A stretch of 5,968 nucleotides of DNA from Pleionea sp041591085 (lineage in GTDB: Bacteria; Pseudomonadota; Gammaproteobacteria; Enterobacterales; Kangiellaceae). The notes under the pieces are model-generated. The model made no database searches. It was not told where the DNA came from and worked only from the letters and a program-made list of their open reading frames with translations. This document shows, piece by piece, positions 1 to 5,867 of this stretch; positions within the stretch are counted from its first letter, which is position 1, and every line of letters starts with the position of its first letter. The translations under genes were made by a program, and so were the position numbers. The stretch is taken from contig JBFHSP010000184.1 of the NCBI GenBank assembly GCA_041591085.1, positions 1 to 5,968 on the forward strand. The letters are read 5' to 3'.

Positions 1-1166
1 AGTTACAGCAAGGATATGACCGCACTTTGGAGGTTGAGCCTGAAGAGCTAAAGCAGGCAAAGATTGAGTTTACCGACTCTACGGAAGTTTTAGCCAAAGC
101 AGATTTCCATATTGTTGCGGTACCTACGCCTATAAACGAAGCGCGCCAGCCTGATTTGCGACCTATGCTGGCTGCATCTCGAACTGTAGGTAAAGCCCTA
201 AAAAAAGGTGATATTGTGGTATTTGAGTCAACAGTATACCCAGGAGCTACAGAGGAAGATTGCGTGCCTTTGCTTGAGGCCGAATCAGGTTTAAAGTGTG
301 GGGTAGATTTCAAAGTAGGGTATTCGCCTGAGCGGATCAATCCTGGTGATAAAGAGCATACATTTACAAAAATTACAAAGATTGTCTCAGGTCAAGATCA
401 AGCAACTTTAGACATTGTGGCCGCTGTGTATGAAAGTGTGGTGACTGCAGGGGTTTATAGAGCTAGTAGTATAAAAGTGGCTGAAGCCGCTAAAGTCATT
501 GAAAACACGCAACGTGATTTAAATATTGCATTAATGAATGAGCTTTCGCTTATTTTTCAAAAAATGGGTATCGATACTTTAGATGTACTCGAAGCTGCTG
601 GCACCAAATGGAATTTTTTACCCTTTCGTCCGGGTTTAGTGGGTGGTCATTGTATTGGAGTAGACCCTTATTATTTAACCCATAAAGCAGAGCTTATCGG
701 TCATCATCCTCAGGTTATATTAGCTGGACGACGTATCAATGATGATATGGGTAAAAATATCGCGCAAATGGGGCTCAAGCATTTAATTCAATCGGGCGTT
801 GATGTGAGCAAGGCAAACGTTGCCGTACTTGGTTTAACTTTTAAAGAAAACTGCCCTGATTTAAGAAACTCTAAAGTCATTGATATCATCAATGAGCTTA
901 AGTCATTTGGATTAAAACCGTTAGTGCATGATCCCATGGCCGATAAACATGAAGCAATTGAAGAATATGGCGTTGAATTGGTTTCAACTGATGCTCTTAA
1001 AGATCTCGATTTAGTGTTTTTAGCGGTAGCTCATAGTGATTATAAGTCATGGAGCTTGGCTCAGTTTGAAAAGACCTTGAAGCCAGGTGCCCATATTGTG
1101 GATGTAAAAGGCGTGTTAAGTCGCGAAGAGTTTGCTAATTCTTCTTTGCATTTACATCGAATTTAA
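1..1166 (+). CDS. tviB: UDP-N-acetyl-hexosamine 6-dehydrogenase, TviB/WbpA type (5' partial)
   Basis: This NAD-dependent nucleotide-sugar dehydrogenase oxidises C6 of a UDP-N-acetylhexosamine (UDP-GlcNAc in the TviB group) to the uronic acid used in capsule or O-antigen. The first complete codon is at base 3, and the frame is open from there to TAA at 1164-1166 (387 visible codons). TTG at 27 is merely the first start-like codon and not the true start, because clear family sequence precedes it. Visible motifs are PTPIN, ESTVYPGATEE, GYSPERINPGD, the VIENTQRDLNIAL central helix, the catalytic-cysteine motif GGHCIGVDPYYL (Cys codon 651-653) and the C-terminal-domain motif LTFKENCPDLRN. TviB-type proteins are about 425 aa, so roughly 35-40 N-terminal residues, including the Rossmann glycine loop, lie off the left edge. 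The next gene starts 28 bp downstream and is probably co-transcribed. The class is certain. The substrate (GlcNAc, GalNAc or another) is inferred from the strong TviB-like motif set. Confidence 0.93.
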   Translation, partial: LQQGYDRTLEVEPEELKQAKIEFTDSTEVLAKADFHIVAVPTPINEARQPDLRPMLAASRTVGKALKKGDIVVFESTVYPGATEEDCVPLLEAESGLKCGVDFKVGYSPERINPGDKEHTFTKITKIVSGQDQATLDIVAAVYESVVTAGVYRASSIKVAEAAKVIENTQRDLNIALMNELSLIFQKMGIDTLDVLEAAGTKWNFLPFRPGLVGGHCIGVDPYYLTHKAELIGHHPQVILAGRRINDDMGKNIAQMGLKHLIQSGVDVSKANVAVLGLTFKENCPDLRNSKVIDIINELKSFGLKPLVHDPMADKHEAIEEYGVELVSTDALKDLDLVFLAVAHSDYKSWSLAQFEKTLKPGAHIVDVKGVLSREEFANSSLHLHRI

Positions 1167-1183
1167 TTTAAGGGATTTTTAGT

Positions 1184-1189
1184 AAGGAA
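1184..1189 (+). promoter_or_regulatory. Ribosome binding site fixing the GTG start of the epimerase
   Basis: AAGGAA lies 5 bases upstream of GTG at 1195. This spacing supports a GTG start. The protein from that codon begins MAKHILVTGAAGFIG, which puts the Rossmann strand at the usual distance from the N-terminus of this family. Confidence 0.6.
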
Positions 1190-1194
1190 TAGCA

Positions 1195-2208
1195 GTGGCT
1201 AAACACATATTAGTAACCGGCGCCGCCGGATTTATTGGCTCTCATGTCTCGCACTATTTACTAGATAGAGGCGATACGGTAGTCGGAATTGATAACTTAA
1301 ATGATTATTACGATGTTAATTTAAAGTTAGCTCGATTAGAACGTCTTAAAGCAAAGACCGGTTTTGATTTCATTAAAATGGATGTCGCCGATAAAGAAGC
1401 GGTAACTAAAATATTTTCAGATAATAAGTTTGATGCGGTGGTTCATTTGGCTGCCCAAGCAGGAGTACGTTACTCGCTAGAAAATCCGCATGTGTATATG
1501 GAGTCAAACATTGTTGGTCATTTAAATATGCTTGAAGGTTGCCGACATAATAACGTTGACCATTTAGTTTATGCTTCTTCAAGTTCTGTTTATGGTGCTA
1601 ATACGTTACAGCCATTTTCTGAACATCATAATGTTGATCATCCTATTTCCTTATATGCCGCAAGTAAAAAAGCAAATGAGCTGATGTCGCATAGTTATTC
1701 TAATCTATTTGGTATGAAAACCACCGGGCTCCGATTTTTTACCGTTTATGGTCCTTGGGGCCGACCCGATATGGCACTCTTTTTATTCACTAAGGGAATT
1801 ATTGAAGGTCAACCTATCGATATTTTTAATAACGGCGATATGATCCGCGATTTTACTTATGTGGATGATATTGTGGAGGGAGTGGTTCGAGTAATGGATA
1901 ATCCGCCGAGTGGTAATTCTGAGTGGAGCGGTGATAGTCCTGATCCAGCCACCAGTTACTGTAATTATAGGGTTTTTAATATCGGTAATAACTCACCTGT
2001 GAAATTAATGGAGTTTGTTGAAGCCATTGAAGACGCTGTCGGTAAAAAAGCCATAAAAAATTTAATGCCTATTCAACCTGGTGACGTTCCGAGCACTTGT
2101 GCTGATGTATCCGAGCTTGAAAAAGCAGTTGGGTTTAAGCCTAATACTCCAATAAAACATGGGATTAACAACTTTGTCGCTTGGTATAGAGAATATTTTA
2201 ACGTTTAA
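1195..2208 (+). CDS. UDP-glucuronate 4-epimerase-like NAD-dependent epimerase (extended SDR)
   Basis: This extended short-chain dehydrogenase/reductase probably interconverts UDP-glucuronate and UDP-galacturonate in the cytoplasm for surface-polysaccharide synthesis. The 337-aa length is normal for the family. The NAD-binding loop GAAGFIG is at residues 9-15, the HLAAQAGVRYS segment typical of UDP-glucuronate epimerases at 84-94, the SSSSVYG serine region at 128-134, and the catalytic YxxxK pair is Tyr154/Lys158. The substrate-domain motif TVYGPWGRPDMA (183-194) and RDFTYVDDIV follow. The start is GTG with a good Shine-Dalgarno. It follows the TviB-type gene by 28 bp and is the last gene before a terminator, so it closes the polysaccharide operon. 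Sequence alone does not settle whether it acts on UDP-GlcA or on the N-acetylated uronate made by its neighbour. The GlcA-epimerase motif set favours the former. Confidence 0.9.
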   Translation: MAKHILVTGAAGFIGSHVSHYLLDRGDTVVGIDNLNDYYDVNLKLARLERLKAKTGFDFIKMDVADKEAVTKIFSDNKFDAVVHLAAQAGVRYSLENPHVYMESNIVGHLNMLEGCRHNNVDHLVYASSSSVYGANTLQPFSEHHNVDHPISLYAASKKANELMSHSYSNLFGMKTTGLRFFTVYGPWGRPDMALFLFTKGIIEGQPIDIFNNGDMIRDFTYVDDIVEGVVRVMDNPPSGNSEWSGDSPDPATSYCNYRVFNIGNNSPVKLMEFVEAIEDAVGKKAIKNLMPIQPGDVPSTCADVSELEKAVGFKPNTPIKHGINNFVAWYREYFNV

Positions 2209-2239
2209 GACTAATTGGATTTAGTTTGAAACAAAATTC

Positions 2240-2263
2240 AAGGCTCCGTTCGGAGCCTTTTTT
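2240..2263 (+). terminator. Rho-independent terminator after the polysaccharide operon
   Basis: An 8-bp stem pairs AAGGCTCC (2240-2247) with GGAGCCTT (2252-2259) across the 4-base loop GTTC, followed by a T run ending at 2263. It lies about 30 bp after the epimerase stop. It separates the sugar-nucleotide genes from cysD, so the sulfate genes probably have their own promoter. Confidence 0.88.
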
Positions 2264-2282
2264 ACAGCTAGCAACTAGCCAA

Positions 2283-2313
2283 TTACAAATTTTATGCTAA
2301 TTTCGGCTATAGT
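2283..2313 (+). promoter_or_regulatory. Candidate sigma-70 promoter for cysD operon
   Basis: TTACAA (2283-2288) and TATAGT (2308-2313) resemble -35 and -10 boxes, but the 19-bp spacer is longer than ideal. The site lies between the terminator and cysD, where a promoter is expected, and would give an AT-rich leader of about 35 bases. I could not identify a CysB operator with confidence, because its consensus is too loose to call by eye. Confidence 0.35.
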
Positions 2314-2354
2314 GTAGGTATTAAAAATAAAATCACATTAACATTGATTAATTT

Positions 2355-3263
2355 ATGAATTTTAAAGAAAACAACCACTTAAAAGTCCTTGAAGCTGAAT
2401 CCATTCATATTTTCCGAGAAGTCGCCGCGGAGTTTGAAAATCCGGTGATGTTGTACTCTGTTGGGAAAGACTCCTCTGTGTTGCTTCACCTTGCGCGGAA
2501 AGCCTTTTTCCCAGGGAAAATTCCTTTTCCGTTATTGCATGTAGACACCAACTGGAAATTTAAGGAAATGATTGCTTTTCGCGATCGGATCGCCAAAGAA
2601 CACAATTTGCAGTTGTTTGTACATAAAAACCCGGAAGGCTTGGCAAGAAACATCAATCCGTTTGAGCATGGCGCCGATATTCATACCAATATCATGAAAA
2701 CTCAAGCATTGAAACAAGCGCTCGATCAACATAAGTTTGATGCCGCTTTTGGTGGCGCTCGGCGCGATGAAGAAAAATCTCGCGCCAAAGAGAGAGTGTA
2801 TTCCTTTAGGGATAAAAATCATCGCTGGGACCCTAAAAATCAACGACCGGAGCTGTGGAATATTTATAACGGTCGAGTCCACAAAGGTGAAAGCATTCGA
2901 GTTTTTCCGTTATCTAACTGGACCGAACTGGATATTTGGCAATACATTTATTTGGAAAACATTGAGATACCGGATTTGTATTTTGCTAAAGAGCGTCCGG
3001 TGGTTGAACGTGATGGGACAATGATAATGGTGGACGATGAACGAATGGTGATGATGCCTGGTGAAAAACCAATGATGAAAAGTGTGCGCTTCAGAACACT
3101 CGGGTGTTATCCCTTAACCGGTGCAGTTGAATCTAAAGCGACCACCTTGCCCGAAATTATCCAAGAAATGCTTCTTACCAAAACTTCCGAACGGCAAGGT
3201 CGGGTCATAGATAAAGACAGCAGTGGTTCGATGGAAAAGAAAAAGATGGAAGGTTATTTTTAG
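2355..3263 (+). CDS. cysD: Sulfate adenylyltransferase small subunit CysD
   Basis: CysD is the catalytic subunit of the bacterial ATP sulfurylase. With the GTPase CysN it adenylates sulfate to APS in the cytoplasm. At 302 aa it equals the usual length of the family. Seen in the sequence are the PP-loop SVGKDS (residues 35-40), HVDTNWKFKEM after the next beta strand, the GGARRDEEKSRAKERVYSFRD block, NWTELDIWQYI, LGCYPLTGAVES, and the conserved C-terminus with SERQGR and SSGSMEKKKMEGYF. It is intact to its normal last residue. No strong Shine-Dalgarno precedes the ATG. The start is chosen because it gives the standard N-terminus (MNFKENNHLKVLEAESIHIFREV). The TAG stop is followed directly by a heptamer tandem array. 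CysN, normally adjacent, is displaced by 586 bp. Confidence 0.97.
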   Translation: MNFKENNHLKVLEAESIHIFREVAAEFENPVMLYSVGKDSSVLLHLARKAFFPGKIPFPLLHVDTNWKFKEMIAFRDRIAKEHNLQLFVHKNPEGLARNINPFEHGADIHTNIMKTQALKQALDQHKFDAAFGGARRDEEKSRAKERVYSFRDKNHRWDPKNQRPELWNIYNGRVHKGESIRVFPLSNWTELDIWQYIYLENIEIPDLYFAKERPVVERDGTMIMVDDERMVMMPGEKPMMKSVRFRTLGCYPLTGAVESKATTLPEIIQEMLLTKTSERQGRVIDKDSSGSMEKKKMEGYF

Positions 3264-3340
3264 GTGCGAGGTGAAAGGTGAGAGGTGAGAGGTGAGAGGT
3301 GAGAGGTGAGAGGTGAGAGGTGAGAGGTGAGAGGTGAGAG
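3264..3340 (+). repeat. Heptanucleotide tandem array 1, 11 x GTGAGAG
   Basis: There are eleven consecutive 7-bp units. The first is GTGCGAG, the second GTGAAAG, and the remaining nine (3278-3340) are perfect GTGAGAG. The array starts on the first base after the cysD TAG stop. The + strand contains one C in 77 bases, so strand asymmetry is strong. The two divergent units sit at the cysD-proximal edge, as expected if units are added or homogenised away from an older edge. On the + strand the array contains an in-phase TGA in any frame, so it cannot extend CysD. Simple slipped-strand expansion could maintain it. Confidence 0.97.
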
Positions 3341-3373
3341 GAACGGGAAGCGAGTTTTGAGTTAATTAAAGAC

Positions 3374-3380
3374 AGGAGGT
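3374..3380 (+). promoter_or_regulatory. Near-perfect Shine-Dalgarno for the four-helix-bundle gene
   Basis: AGGAGGT lies 5 bases before ATG at 3386 and is the full anti-16S complement. None of the surrounding cys genes has a comparable site, so this small gene carries its own strong translation signal whatever transcript it rides on. Confidence 0.8.
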
Positions 3381-3385
3381 CTAAT

Positions 3386-3730
3386 ATGAAGTTTGAACAA
3401 TTAGCAGTTTGGCAACAAGCGGTTAAGTTGAGTTGTAAATTGTATGAAATAACCCAAACATTAAAAGACTATGGTTTTAAAGATCAAATAACTAGAGCAG
3501 GTTTGTCAATACCGAGTAATATTGCTGAAGGTGTTGAAAGAGAAACGATTAAAGATTCAATAAAGTTTTTAAATTATGCAAAAGCGAGTTGTGCTGAAGT
3601 CTATACGCAGCTAGTTGTAGGAAATAGAGTCGGTTTGATTGATGATTTTCATTTTAAGAGCCTACAAGAAGATTCATCGAGATTAGCAAAAATGCTAGGG
3701 GCTATGATTAAAAAACGAAAAACTTTTTAA
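3386..3730 (+). CDS. Four-helix-bundle protein, S23 / 23S rRNA intervening-sequence family
   Basis: This 114-aa protein matches the small four-helix-bundle family first found in intervening sequences of 23S rRNA genes. The N-terminal FEQLAVWQQAVKL helix (about 3-25) has the usual F-x2-L-x-VW start. Residues 33-49 carry DQITRAGLSIPSNIAEG, the family signature with the SNIAEG turn. Helix 3 (about 57-79) contains FLNYAKASCAEVYTQL, and helix 4 (about 87-109) ends in the basic tail KKRK. No signal peptide or membrane segment is seen. The length is typical, so the gene appears intact. It is AT-rich compared with the cys genes: by hand count 55 of 180 bases are G or C in 3421-3600, against 80 of 180 in cysD 2581-2760. 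The adjacent polysaccharide genes are also AT-rich, so this is only weak evidence of transfer. The gene sits between cysD and cysN, flanked on both sides by 7-bp tandem arrays. The molecular role of the family is not established. The Avd accessory protein of diversity-generating retroelements shares the fold, but no reverse transcriptase is present here. Confidence 0.9.
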   Translation: MKFEQLAVWQQAVKLSCKLYEITQTLKDYGFKDQITRAGLSIPSNIAEGVERETIKDSIKFLNYAKASCAEVYTQLVVGNRVGLIDDFHFKSLQEDSSRLAKMLGAMIKKRKTF

Positions 3731-3821
3731 GTACCCAGTACCCAGTACCCAGTACCCAGTACCCAGTACCCAGTACCCAGTACCCAGTACCCAGTACCCA
3801 GTACCCAGTACCCAGTACCCA
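3731..3821 (+). repeat. Heptanucleotide tandem array 2, 13 x GTACCCA
   Basis: There are thirteen perfect consecutive units of GTACCCA with no substitutions. The array starts on the first base after the TAA stop of the four-helix-bundle gene and ends 28 bp before cysN. Each unit contains the self-complementary GTAC. The - strand reads as GGG runs separated by TACT, a regular three-tier G-quadruplex pattern. The array has no stop codon in any forward frame (heptapeptide VPSTQYP), but also no ATG, GTG or TTG, so it is not a plausible coding start. Complete identity of the units suggests recent expansion or active homogenisation. Confidence 0.98.
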
Positions 3822-3849
3822 AAATTTTGACACTAGGAAATATTTTTTT

Positions 3850-5259
3850 ATGCCCGATAATTCTTCGTTAATTGAACAAGATATTCATAGTTATTTAAAA
3901 CAACATGAACAGAAAGAGTTACTTCGATTTATCACCTGTGGCAGCGTGGATGATGGCAAGAGTACGCTCATTGGTCGTTTGCTTCATGACAGTAAAATGA
4001 TCTTCGAAGATCAATTGGCGGCGATCAGTCAAGATAGTAAAAAAGTCGGTACCCAGGGTGATAAAGTCGACTTGGCTTTGTTAGTCGATGGCTTGCAGTC
4101 AGAGCGTGAGCAAGGCATTACAATTGATGTGGCCTATCGCTATTTTTCCACCGACAAACGAAAATTTATTATTGCGGACACTCCTGGGCATGAACAATAC
4201 ACCCGAAATATGGCAACGGGTGCATCAACCAGTGACTTAGCCATCATTTTAATTGACGCGCAAAAAGGTGTACAAACCCAAACCAAACGTCACAGTTTTA
4301 TTTGTTCACTACTTGGAATTAAAAGCGTGATTGTCGCGGTCAACAAAATGGATAAAGTTGAATTTTCCCAAAAGCGCTATAAAGATATCCAGCAAGCCTA
4401 TTTGCAATTTGCCGGTTCGCTTGATATTCCCAATATTCGTTTCGTGCCAATTTCTGCGCTAGAAGGTGACAATGTTGTTAACCCAAGCGAAAACTTAAAA
4501 TGGTTTCGCGGTTCAACTTTGTTGCAATATCTTGAGCGAGCAGAATTGCCTTTTCATCAAGAAACGCAAGATTTTCGATTTCCAGTTCAATTGGTGTGTC
4601 GTCCTAATGAAAACTTTAGGGGTTATCAAGGCTCAATTGTTTCTGGTGAAATTAAAGTCGGTGAAACTATTCGAGTATTGCCAAGCAACACTATTTCAAC
4701 CATAAAATCCATAGTTACTTTTGATGGTGAAATCGCCTACGCTAAAGCACCTGCTGCGGTAACTTTAACTTTAAATGATGAAGTCGATGTGAGTCGCGGT
4801 AATTGCATTGTCAAAAAGGATGCTTTCCCTCATATTGCCTCGCGTTTAAGAGCAACGGTTATCTGGATGCGTGATGTATCACTAAGGCCTTATCGACAGT
4901 ATTTATTTAAGTTTGCTAGTAAAGTTACACCAGGCGAAATTGATCAGATTCACCACCGTATTGATGTTAACACCATGGAAGAAAGTCCTGCCGATGTTCT
5001 AAATTTAAACGAGATAGGAACGGTCGATATTAGTTTGGAGGAAGCCGTAGTTTTTGATGCGTATAGTAAAAATAAACATACGGGTGGATTTATCATCATT
5101 GACAAAGAAACCAATCAAACATTGGCGGCGGGTTTGGTACTAAATCCATTGGTCGCTCAGAGTGAGCAAACAAAAGAGCAGGTCTATTTGAGCTCCTTTG
5201 AGCGCGAGTTAATTGAGTTATTGCGCAAGCATTTTCCGGAACTCCACAATAAAGTATAA
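3850..5259 (+). CDS. cysN: Sulfate adenylyltransferase large subunit CysN (GTPase)
   Basis: CysN is the GTPase subunit of ATP sulfurylase. GTP hydrolysis drives the otherwise unfavourable synthesis of APS from sulfate and ATP by CysD. The GTPase motifs are all present: P-loop GSVDDGKST (residues 31-39), GITID (89-93), DTPGH (110-114) and NKMD (165-168), followed by an SAL motif (PISALEG). EF-Tu-like beta-barrel domains follow, with landmarks FRFPVQLVCRP and GYQGSIVSGEIKVG. The protein has 469 aa, close to the usual stand-alone CysN, and has no C-terminal APS-kinase domain; that enzyme is a separate downstream gene. An AGGA at 3835-3838 is rather far (11 bases) from the ATG. The frame is open upstream through array 2 but offers no start codon, so ATG 3850 is favoured. 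Transcription from the cysD side must cross both tandem arrays. Confidence 0.97.
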   Translation: MPDNSSLIEQDIHSYLKQHEQKELLRFITCGSVDDGKSTLIGRLLHDSKMIFEDQLAAISQDSKKVGTQGDKVDLALLVDGLQSEREQGITIDVAYRYFSTDKRKFIIADTPGHEQYTRNMATGASTSDLAIILIDAQKGVQTQTKRHSFICSLLGIKSVIVAVNKMDKVEFSQKRYKDIQQAYLQFAGSLDIPNIRFVPISALEGDNVVNPSENLKWFRGSTLLQYLERAELPFHQETQDFRFPVQLVCRPNENFRGYQGSIVSGEIKVGETIRVLPSNTISTIKSIVTFDGEIAYAKAPAAVTLTLNDEVDVSRGNCIVKKDAFPHIASRLRATVIWMRDVSLRPYRQYLFKFASKVTPGEIDQIHHRIDVNTMEESPADVLNLNEIGTVDISLEEAVVFDAYSKNKHTGGFIIIDKETNQTLAAGLVLNPLVAQSEQTKEQVYLSSFERELIELLRKHFPELHNKV

Positions 5260-5273
5260 GTGTGAACTTTACA

Positions 5274-5867
5274 ATGAGTACAAACATCCATTGGAATACC
5301 CACTCTGTTTCTTTACAAGAACGCAATCGTTTGAATAATCATGGCGCTTGTGTTTTATGGTTTACTGGGCTTTCTGGTTCCGGTAAATCGACGGTTGCCA
5401 ATGCAGTTGATCGCTTGTTGTATGAAATGAATATACATACTTATTTACTCGATGGCGATAATGTTCGTCACGGATTAAATTCCGATTTGGCATTTGACCA
5501 TAACTCTCGAAAAGAAAATATACGTAGAATTGCCGAGGTCGCTAAATTATTTGTAGATGCAGGTCTTATAGTTTCTTCGGCTTTTATTTCTCCATTTCGT
5601 TCTGATCGAGAGCAAGCAAAAGAGATTATTGGCGACGGTTTTATAGAAGTGTTTATTGATACACCCATTGAGGTATGCGCAAGTCGCGATCCGAAAGGTT
5701 TGTACCAAAAAGCAAAAGCGGGTGAAATTGCCAATTTTACCGGTATTTCTTCGCCTTATGAGGCGCCTGATAGCCCTGATATTATAATTAAAACGCAGCA
5801 AATGAGTATTCAGGAAAGCGCGCAGATGGTAGTGGATTATTTAAAGCAAAAGGCGTTGATTGGATGA
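5274..5867 (+). CDS. cysC: Adenylyl-sulfate (APS) kinase CysC
   Basis: CysC phosphorylates the 3'-hydroxyl of APS with ATP to give PAPS, the sulfate donor for PAPS reductase or sulfotransferases. From ATG 5274 the protein is 197 aa. The Walker A loop GLSGSGKST is at 32-40, the APS-binding block DGDNVRHGLN at 60-69, ISPFRSDR at 105-112 (Ser106 corresponds to the phosphorylatable serine of E. coli CysC), RDPKGLYQKAKAGEI at 138-152, and FTGISSPYEAP at 155-165. A GTG at 5262 in the same frame would add MNFT. I prefer the ATG because MSTNIHW aligns with the usual CysC N-terminus just before the HS-V-x-Q-R segment, but neither start has a clear Shine-Dalgarno. The gene follows cysN by 14 bp (2 bp if GTG is used), which implies translational coupling. 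Its stop overlaps the start of the next gene. Confidence 0.95.
   Translation: MSTNIHWNTHSVSLQERNRLNNHGACVLWFTGLSGSGKSTVANAVDRLLYEMNIHTYLLDGDNVRHGLNSDLAFDHNSRKENIRRIAEVAKLFVDAGLIVSSAFISPFRSDREQAKEIIGDGFIEVFIDTPIEVCASRDPKGLYQKAKAGEIANFTGISSPYEAPDSPDIIIKTQQMSIQESAQMVVDYLKQKALIG

Noticed and set aside
2267..2279. GCTAG/CTAGC inverted repeat just after the terminator as an operator
   Set aside because: The arms are 5 bp with a 3-base loop, and there is no match to a known regulator site. It is too short to support a call.
2532..2882. 116-codon open frame on the - strand inside cysD
   Set aside because: It lies wholly within a highly conserved cysD region, has no recognisable motif or ribosome site, and is best explained as a by-product of cysD codon use.
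3357..3385. TTGAGT / TCTAAT promoter-like pair before the four-helix-bundle gene
   Set aside because: The spacing is 17 bp, but transcription would begin after the ATG and miss the Shine-Dalgarno, so it cannot drive the gene.
3708..3730. TTAAAAA/TTTTTAA inverted repeat at the end of the four-helix-bundle gene as a terminator
   Set aside because: The stem is purely A-T and overlaps coding sequence. It is too weak to terminate and is not followed by a T tract.
3386..3730. Four-helix-bundle gene as an intervening sequence in a 23S rRNA gene
   Set aside because: No rRNA sequence flanks it. Both neighbours are intact protein genes.
3264..3821. CRISPR arrays
   Set aside because: The units are 7 bp, directly contiguous, with no spacers and no cas genes nearby. 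They are simple tandem repeats.
3264..3821. The two arrays as inverted repeats or pairing arms around the four-helix-bundle gene
   Set aside because: GTGAGAG and the complement of GTACCCA (TGGGTAC) share only 3-4 base matches, so no long stem can form and they are not IS-like ends.
3731..3821. Array 2 as a translated heptapeptide-repeat protein or N-terminal extension of CysN
   Set aside because: The array is stop-free, but no start codon lies in the cysN frame between the upstream stop at 3709-3711 and ATG 3850, and CysN is already a normal length.
3827..3855. TTGACA (3827-3832) as the -35 box of a cysN promoter
   Set aside because: The hexamer is perfect, but at 16-18 bp spacing the -10 box would fall on the cysN start codon with a poor match, placing the transcript start inside the gene.
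4049..4056. GTACCCAG inside cysN as a dispersed copy of the array 2 unit
   Set aside because: It is a single 8-base match encoding part of a normal CysN segment (GTQGD). Chance is the simpler explanation.
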